Below, one piece after another: positions 56,653-64,000 of a stretch of DNA of 64,000 nucleotides. The position numbers and the translations under genes are program-made. Position 1 is the first letter of the stretch; every line of letters begins with the position of its first letter. This stretch comes from Sorghum bicolor. Lineage: Eukaryota > Streptophyta > Magnoliopsida > Poales > Poaceae. Below the pieces are notes generated by a model, which saw only the letters and a list, made by a program, of their open reading frames with translations, did no database searches and was not told the DNA's origin. Location: the NCBI RefSeq assembly GCF_000003195.3, contig NC_012879.2:32874373-32938372 (forward strand), in the 5' to 3' direction.

Positions 56653-58115
56653 TTATGCACACTTATGGCCAGGTTGCCAGCGCTCCCCGCAGCGGATACA
56701 TAACCCCCGGGGCCTTGCGGTAGGAACGGAGAGTCTGCAGCTTTGCATCCACATTAGGTGGCCTCGGAGGAATGCGGCGATCATCAGGCTGTCTCTTGTC
56801 ATCAACAATAGATACCCCGGGTCGACCCGGACTGGATACGCTCTTGGAAGCCGGGGCCTTGGATAATGAAAACCCATCAGTCCTGCGAACATCACGCCGC
56901 CTGCCCGGCTCGAGCGCTTCCTCCTGCAAGAGAGCCAGAGAACAAGCAGTATCCAAATCTTGTGGACGTTGCACGATAATAATAGCACAGATGTCATCCC
57001 GCAGGCCATCAATGAATCGGGTGGAATAGTAGAGGTGGACGGGGTTGGGTGTATAAGCTGAAAGCTGCTCCACCAGATCGACAAAACGATCCACATAATC
57101 TTGAACGGTGGAAGTTTGTTTGATGTGGAATAATTGGCGGATGAGGAACTCGTGTTGGTCGCGACAGAAGCGCACACGGATCATTCGACAGAAGGATGGC
57201 CAATCTTGTTTCATGAGGTCGCGTTCGACAGATTGGATCCAGCGGCGAGCTGCCCCGGTGAACTGCATTGTGGAGCATTTCACCCACATAGAGGGGTCAA
57301 CAGCGTAAAGATCAAAGTAATTTTGGGCACAAGTCATCCAGTATTGGGGATCATCACCGTCGAACTTTGGGAAGTGCATTTTGGGAAGATGGCCGAGGTT
57401 GGGAGGTGCTGGGTGGGGTGGGGGATTGGGATGTGGCTGTGGTGGAGGTGGAGGCCGGGGAGGGGGGGTAAGGATTGTAACGGGGAAGAACAAAATCAGA
57501 AACGGGGTGATTGGGCATACCATTGGCCGGGGTCAGCGCTATGGTCGTGACCGAACCATAGGCCGGCGCCTGTGTAGTCGATGCATCGCGGTGCCCGCTG
57601 GGCCAGTCGACCGTGGGTCCGCCAGGATGAAGCACGGCGGCGGCCGACTCCCGACGCGCCGTCAGCGAAGGATGCTGCAGCTGCATCGTAGGAGACCTGG
57701 GCAGGTGACGACGGAGATCGTAGTGGATGTCGTCGATGTAGCCATCGTTCTCCGTCCGCCAGATCTGAAGGTTCCTGACAACGCCTTCCAACGCCTCCAG
57801 ACGATCATCCCGTTCGTCGTGGATCTCTGCTAGGCGAATCAGCTCGAGATCCGCCATGCGCTATTCCAGGTCGTCGATGCGCAAGTCGAACCGGGCCCCC
57901 CAGTTGTCGGAGACGACGGCGGCAGTGTACTGGGCGGAGGTGAGGTCCTCCAAAGCAGCGACGCGGATCTCGATCGCCTGCTCGCGACCCTGCAGGGCGT
58001 CTCCGGCGTCTTCGAAGCGCTTCTCCAGGCGCTCCCACCGCTCCGCCGAATGCTTGTCCAGCTCTTCCATCTTCTTGAGCATTTCCTCGAACGCCTTCGA
58101 TACAACTGGATCCAT
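56653..58115 (-). pseudogene. gag: Gag of element F
   Basis: Start ATG is at 58115 (MDPVVSKAFEEML), 84 bp after the PBS. An N-terminal coiled coil is interrupted by TAG at 57861-57863. A Pro/Ser/Thr-rich linker and the gag core follow (KMHFPKFDGDDPQYW, QFTGAARRWIQSVE, IRQLFHIKQTSTVQDYVDRF). The core runs in another frame from about 57400. A knuckle-like CIRCGERWQPGHKC at about 56660-56700 lies in a third frame. This CxxC...HxC pattern is usual for Reina Gag. Confidence 0.85.
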
Positions 58116-58198
58116 CGCTCCCCCAGCTCGCCGCAGCCGGGTGAAATGGTCGTGGGGTGGCAGCGCGGACTCCAGAACGCGCCGACGAAGGGGATCTC

Positions 58199-58211
58199 GG
58201 CTTTGATACCA
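58199..58211 (-). promoter_or_regulatory. Primer binding site of element F
   Basis: The minus strand reads TGGTATCAAAGCC four bases after the LTR end, similar to an initiator tRNA-Met complement with one change. Confidence 0.8.
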
Positions 58212-58215
58212 GGTA

Positions 58216-58506
58216 TGTTAGCGCCCCCTGGTCAGGGCCGCCGATCTACTCGAACTCGCAGAGGAACAGATAGGTTCGCCGGCCGTCGAGGCACGGACGA
58301 GGTCTTCAATAAAACGTCATAGTGTTTACAGAATGGATGATTCCCCTTTCCAGGGTCGGCTCTCCCTTATCTACCCACTCCTGGCTAGCTCACAGCGATT
58401 ACATGCCCATTCGGGCCCAAGGATCCTGGTATTCTTCTTACGGGCCCTCTTACTCGACCTTGTAGGATGGGCCGTGTTGGGATGGCCCAGGTGAGGAGCG
58501 GTGACA
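58216..58506 (-). repeat. Right (5') LTR of element F
   Basis: This 291-bp copy pairs with 44702-44992. It retains the reading frame that encodes the C-terminal tail of pol in the other LTR. The target copy ATATC follows at 58507. Confidence 0.95.
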
Positions 58507-60965
58507 ATATCTTGCATCGAAACTAATACTATCTCCAAACAGACCGAAGCGAGATTTCTTATGACACACATCATCTAGCAGTTCTATCGAGTGCGTCCAA
58601 ATTGATTTCTACGCATATGGTATGTTCCATGCAAACCATGCATCCTATCTTGGATTAAGAATATTACGATCTCCAAACAGACCAAACCAAGCTTCCACTT
58701 GAGCCCCTCTACCTAGGAGTACCATTGGGTGTGTCCAAAGTGGTTTCAGCACAAATCGTGCACCTATCTTGCACCAAAACTAACACTCTCTCCAAACAGA
58801 CCGAAGCGAGATTCTATATGACACACGTCATCTAGGAGTTCCATCGGGTGAGTCCAAATTGATGTCTGAGCATATGATACGTTCCATGCAACTCGTGGTA
58901 TCTTGCATCAAGTTTAGTGCTATCTCTAAACAAAATGAACCAAGCTTCCACTTGAGCCTCTTCACCTTAGAGTACCAATAGGTGCGTCCAAAATGGTTTC
59001 TTAGACTATAGTGCATTAGGTGCAAACTGTGCACCTATCTTGCACTAAAACTATCACTGTCTCCAAACAGACCGAAGCGAGATTTCATATGACACATGAC
59101 ATCTAGGAGTTCCATCGAGTGCGTCCAAATTGATTTTCGAGCATGTGGTACGTTCCACGCAAACTGTGCACCTATCTTGCATCAAGATTAGCACTATCTC
59201 CAAACAGACCAAACCGAGCTTCCACTTGAGCCCTTTAACCTAGGAGTACCATCGGGTGCGCCCAAAATGGTTTCTTAGCATATGGTGCATTAGGCAAAAA
59301 CCGTGCACCTATCTTGCATTGAAACTAACACTATCTCCAAACAGACCGAAACGAGATTTCATATGACATATGTCATCTAGGAGTTTCATTAGGTGTGTCT
59401 AAATTGATTTCCAAGCATATGGTACGTTTCATGCAAACTGTGTATCCTATCTTGGATCAAGATTAGCACTATCTCTAAACAGATCGAACTGAGCTTCTAC
59501 TTGAGCCTCTTCACCTTGGAGTACCAACAGGTGCTTCCAAAATAGTTTCTTAGACTATAGTGCATTAGGCACAAACTGGGCACCTATCTTGCCCTAGAAC
59601 TAACACTATCTCCAAACATACCGAAGCAAGATTCCATGACAGATGTCATAAAGGAGTTCCATCGGGTGCGACCAAATTGAATTCCAAGCATATGATACGT
59701 TCCATGCAAACCATGCACCTATCTTGCATCAAATTTAGCACTATCTCTAAATAAATCGAACAAAGCTTCCACTTGAGCCTCTTCACCATAGAGTACCAAT
59801 AGGTGCGTCCAAAATGGTTTCTTAGACTATGGTGCATTAGGTGCAAACTGTGCACCTATCTCGAACCAAAACTAACACTATCTCCAAATAGACCAAAGCG
59901 AGATTCCATGATAGATGTCATAAAGGAGTTCCATCGGGTGCGTCCAAATTGATTTTCGAGCATATGATACGTTCCATGCAAACCGTGCACCTATCTTGCA
60001 TCGAGTTTAGCACTATCTCTAAGCAGACCAAACCAAGCTTCCACTTGAGCCTCTTCACCTTGGAGTACCAATAGGTGCGTCCAAAATGGTTTCTTAGACT
60101 ATGGTGTATTGGGTGCAAATTGTGAACCTATCTCGAACCAAAACTAACACTATCTCCAAACAGACCAAAGCGAGATTCCATATGACACATGTCATCTAGG
60201 AGTTCCATCATGTGCGTCCAAATTTATTTCTAAGAATATGGTACGGTCTACACAGACTGTGCACCTATCTTGCATCAAGATTAACACTATCTCCAAACAG
60301 ACCAAACAGAGCCTCCACTTGAGCCCTTTAACCTAGGAGTACCCTCAGGTGCGACCAAAATGGTTTCTTAGCCTATGGTGCATTAGGCACAAACCATGCA
60401 CCTATCTTGCATCGAAACTAACACTATCTCCAAACAGACCGAAGCGAGATTTCATATGACACACATCATCTAGGAGTTCCATCGGATGTGTCCAAATTGA
60501 TTTCAGAACATATGGTATTTTCTATGCAAACCGTGCATCCTATCTTGGATCAAGATTTGCACGATCTCCAAACAGACCAAACCAAACATCCACTTGAGCC
60601 CCTTTACCTAGGAGTACCATCGGGTGTGTCCAAAGTGGTTTCTTAGCGTATGGTGCATTAGGCACAAACCGTACACATATCTTGCACGAAAACTAACACT
60701 CTCTCCAAACAAACCGAAGCAAGATTCCATATGACACACGTCATCTATGAGTTCCATCGAGAGAGTCCAAATTGATTTCCGAACATATTGTATGTTCAAT
60801 GCAAACCATGCACCTATCTTGCATCAAGATTAGAACTATCTACAAATAGACCAAACTGAGCTTCCATTTGAGCGCCTTCACCTAGGAGTACCATTGGGTG
60901 TGTCCAAAATAGTTTCTTGGCCTATGGTGCATTAGGCGCAACCCATGCACCTATCTTGCACCGAA

Positions 60966-61080
60966 ACTATGTGCCTAATGCTTCACTCTGTTGGAGATAT
61001 GTGCCTAATGCTCCATATGGAGCATATGGAGCATTAGGCACATATCAAAACTAACATACGGAGCATTAGGCACATATCAA
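60966..61080. repeat. Inverted and direct duplication inside the satellite
   Basis: The phrase ATGTGCCTAATGC occurs forward at about 60969 and 60999. Its complement GCATTAGGCACATAT occurs at about 61031 and 61062, the latter pair followed by CAAAACTAACA. The central part, CTCCATATGGAG, is palindromic. A stretch of monomer was inverted and duplicated here. Confidence 0.75.
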
Positions 61081-62666
61081 AACTAACACTATCTCCAAAG
61101 AGAGTGAAGCAAGATTTCATATGACACATGTCATCTAGGAGTTCCATCAGGTGCGTCCAAATTGATTTCCAAGCATATGGTACGTTCCATGCAAACCGTG
61201 CATCCTATCTTGGATCAAGATTAGCACGATCTCCAAACAGACCAAACTGAGCTCCCACTTGAGCCTCTTCACCTTGGAGTACCAATAGGTGCGTCCAAAA
61301 TGGTTTCTTAGACTATAGTGCATTAGGTGCAAACTAGACACCTATCTTACACAAAAACTAACACTATCTTCCAATAGAACGAAACGAGATTCTATATGAC
61401 ACATGTCATCTAGCAGTTCCATCGGGTGCGTCCAAATTAATTTCCAAGCATATGATACATTCCATGCAAACCGTGCACCTATCTTGCATAATGTTTAGCA
61501 CTATCTCTACACAGACCGAACCAAGCTTCCACTTGAGCCTTTCCACCTTGGAGTACCAATTGGTGCGTCCAAAATGATTTCTTAGACTATAGTGCATTAG
61601 GTGCAAACTGTGCACCTATCTTGCACCAAAACTAACACTGTCTCTAAATAGAACGAAGTGAGATTCCATATGACCCTTGTCATCTAGGAGTTTCATCGGG
61701 TGCATCCAAATTGATTTCCTGGGTGTGTCCAAATTGATTTCTGAGCATATGGTACGTTCCACGCAAACTATGCACCTATCTTGCGTCAAGATTAATACTA
61801 TCTCCGAACAGACCACACAGAGCTTCCACTTGAGCCCTTTAAACTAGGAGTACCATCGGGTGCGACCAAAAATGGTTCTTGGCCTATGGTTCATTGGGCA
61901 CAAACCGTGCACATATCTTGCATCGAAACTAACACTATCTCCAAATAGACCGAAGTGAGATTTCCTATGACACACATCATCTAGAAGTTCTATCGGGTGT
62001 GTCCAAATTGATTTCTTTGTATATGGTATGTTCCATGCAAACTGTGCATCCAATATTGGATCAAGAATAGCACGACCTCCAAACAGACCAAACCAAGCTT
62101 CCACTTGAGCCCCTTTAGCTAGGAGTACCATTGGGTGTGTCCAAAGTGGTTTCGTCACCCATGGTGCACTAGGCACAAATCGTGCACCTATCTTGCACCG
62201 AAACTAACACTCTCACCAAACAGACCGAAGCAAGATTCTATATGACACACGTCATCTTGGAGTTCCGTCGGGTGAGTCCAAATTGATGTCTGAGCATATG
62301 GTGTGTTCCATGCAAACAATGCACCTATCTTGCATCAAGATTAGCACTATCTCCAAACAGACCAAACTGAGCTTCCATTTCAGCCACTTCACCTAGGAGT
62401 ACCATTGGGTGTGTCCAAAATGGTTTCATAGCCTATGGTGCATTAGGTGCAAACAATACACCTGTCTTGCACCGAAACTAACACTATCTCAAAATAGACA
62501 GAAGCGAGATTCCATATGACACACATCATCTAGGAGTTCCATCGATATGTCCAAATTAATTTTCGAGCATATAGTACGTTCCACCCAAACTGTGCACCTA
62601 TCTTTCATCAAGATTAGCACTAGCTCCGAACAGACCAAACCGAGCTTCCACTTGAGCCCTTTAACC

Positions 62667-62765
62667 TAGGAGTTTTAGGGTTTCTTAGCCTATGGTGCAT
62701 TAGGCATAACCTAGGAGATTAGCATCCAAAATGGTTTCTTAGCCTATGGTGCATTAGGCATAAAC
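62667..62765. repeat. Short direct duplication inside the satellite
   Basis: GGTTTCTTAGCCTATGGTGC followed by ATTAGGCATAA appears twice in tandem (about 62688 and 62731), with AACCTAGGAG also repeated. It lengthens the local unit by about 40 bp. Confidence 0.7.
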
Positions 62766-64000
62766 CGTGCACCTATATTACATCGAAACTAACACTATCT
62801 CCAAATAGACCGAAGCGAGATTCCATATGACACATGTCATCAAGGAGTTCTATCATGTGTGTCCAAACTGATTTTTGATCATATGGTACGTTCCATGCAA
62901 ACTATGCATCCTATCTTAGATCTAGATTGGCACGATCTCCAAATAGACCAAATCGAGCTTCCACTTGAGCCCTTTAAACTAGGAGTACCATCGGGAGTGA
63001 CCAAAAATGCTTTCTTAGCCTATGGCGCACTAGGCACAAACTGTGCACATATCTTGCAACGAAACTAACACTATCTCAAAATAGACCGAAGCGAGATTTC
63101 TTATGACACACATCATCTAGGAGCTGTATCGGGTGCGTCCAAATTGATTTCTAAGCATATGGTACGTTCCATGCAAACCGTGCATCCTATCTTGGATCAA
63201 GAATAGCACAATTTCCAAACAGACCAAGCCAAGCTTCCACTTGAGTACCATCGGGTGTGTCCAACGTGGTTTCGTCACCCATGGTGAACTAGGCACAAAC
63301 CGTGCACATATCTTGCACTGAAACTAACACTCTCTCCAAACAGACCGAAGCGAGATTCTATATGACACACGTCATCGAGGAGTTCCATCGGGTGAGTCTA
63401 AAGTGATGTCTAAGCATATGGTACGTTCCATGCAAACCATGCACCAATCTTCCATCAAGATTAGCAATATCTCCAAATAGACCAAACTGAGCTTCCACTT
63501 CAGCCCCTTCACCTAGGAGTACGATTTGGTGTGTCCAAAATGGTTTCTTAGCCTATGGTGCATTAGGCACAAACCGTGCACCTATCTTGCACCAGAACTA
63601 GCACTATCTTCAAATGGACCGAAGCGAGATTCCATATGACACACGTCATCTAGGAGTTCCATCAAGTATGTCCAAATTGATTTTCGAGCATATGGTACGT
63701 TCCACGCAAACTGTGCACCTATCTTTCATCAAGATTAGCACTATCTCCGAACAGACCAAACCGAGCTTCCACTTGGGCCCTTTAACCTAGGAGTACCATT
63801 GGGTGCGTCCAAAATGGTTTCTTAGCATATGGTGCATTAGGCACAAACCGTGCACATATCTTGCATCGAAGCTAACACTATCTCCAAATAGACCGAAGCA
63901 AGATTTCATATGACTCACATTATCTAGGAGTTCCATCGAGTGCGTCCAAATTGATTTATGAGCATATGGTATGATGCATGCATACCGAGCATACTATCTT

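Larger units (their letters stand above)
44702..58506 (-). mobile_element. Element F: Reina-like chromovirus in the satellite
   Basis: Two 291-bp LTRs (44702-44992 and 58216-58506) start TGTTAG and end GTGACA, flanked by the exact repeat ATATC (44697-44701 and 58507-58511). PBS lies beside the right LTR, so it reads on the minus strand. Removing insertion G leaves about 5.6 kb: gag, protease, RT, RNase H, integrase, chromodomain. Short LTRs, compact size and the integrase plus canonical chromodomain indicate the Reina lineage. LTRs differ at about 12 positions (about 4%), and pol has several frameshifts, so the copy is old and inactive. Confidence 0.95.
58507..64000. repeat. CEN38-like centromeric satellite, right block
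   Basis: The same 137-bp units continue in the register interrupted by F: the half unit ending ...GTGCACATATC at 44701 resumes ATATCTTGCATCG at 58507. Types alternate as in the left block. Variant markers recur at even multiples of the unit; for example AGTACCAA after ACCTTGG-type text occurs at 58971, 59520, 59792 and 60064 (steps of 549, 272 and 272). The block runs off the window. Minus-strand frames of 60-70 codons that recur here are by-products of the repeat. Confidence 0.92.

Noticed and set aside
43249..63068. Recurring 60-70-codon frames on the minus strand, often starting MHSLHLMHYS
   Set aside because: They repeat with the satellite unit and reflect its period, not a gene family.
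42876..64000. CRISPR-like or rDNA spacer interpretation of the regular repeats
   Set aside because: Units are head-to-tail with no unique spacers, the genome is clearly plant, and no rRNA sequence is present.

Overview
The window is repeat DNA from a grass chromosome, most likely the edge of a centromeric satellite array in an Andropogoneae species (Sorghum, Saccharum or a close relative). The main clue is a tandem satellite at 42876-44701 and 58507-64000. Its unit is about 137 bp, two diverged unit types alternate, and it resembles from memory the sorghum CEN38/pSau3A10 centromere repeat. I see no ordinary host protein gene, rRNA or tRNA gene. Nearly every base can be assigned to the satellite or to one of seven LTR retrotransposon copies, labelled A to G here.

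Left two thirds (1-42875): five insertion layers. Copia element A (SIRE/Maximus-like, minus strand, 36687-42875) abuts the satellite. It is cut in its reverse transcriptase by Gypsy element B (minus strand, 1-36686; the window starts inside its left LTR). B is split at 1686-30628 by Tat-lineage element C (plus strand, TSD AGCTC). C is split at 12190-29100 by Tekay-like chromovirus D (minus strand, TSD TTGAT). The right LTR of D holds a solo LTR E at 27511-28737 (TSD AAAGA). LTR-pair divergence judged by eye puts D as younger than C and B, as the nesting requires.

Right third (42876-64000): the satellite is interrupted by Reina-like chromovirus F (minus strand, 44702-58506, TSD ATATC). F is cut in its RNase H by G (plus strand, 46667-54850), a non-autonomous element with 3.5 kb LTRs around a 1.2 kb interior without gag or pol. 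LTR ends and PBS-proximal sequence of G resemble those of B.

Coding content: gag, protease, RT, RNase H and integrase can be traced in A, C, D and F, and a chromodomain end in B, D and F. All are broken by frameshifts, stops or lost catalytic residues. The most informative extra genes are a six-exon antisense gene in C (8811-11954), an additional frame between PBS and gag in D (21502-22440), and a similarly placed frame in B (32970-33728). Non-coding structures of note are tandem hairpins carrying the polypurine-tract motif of C (29275-29640) and a small hairpin beside the polypurine tract of B, D and G. I found no new host defence or metabolic system; the novelty lies in retrotransposon accessory genes and cis elements.
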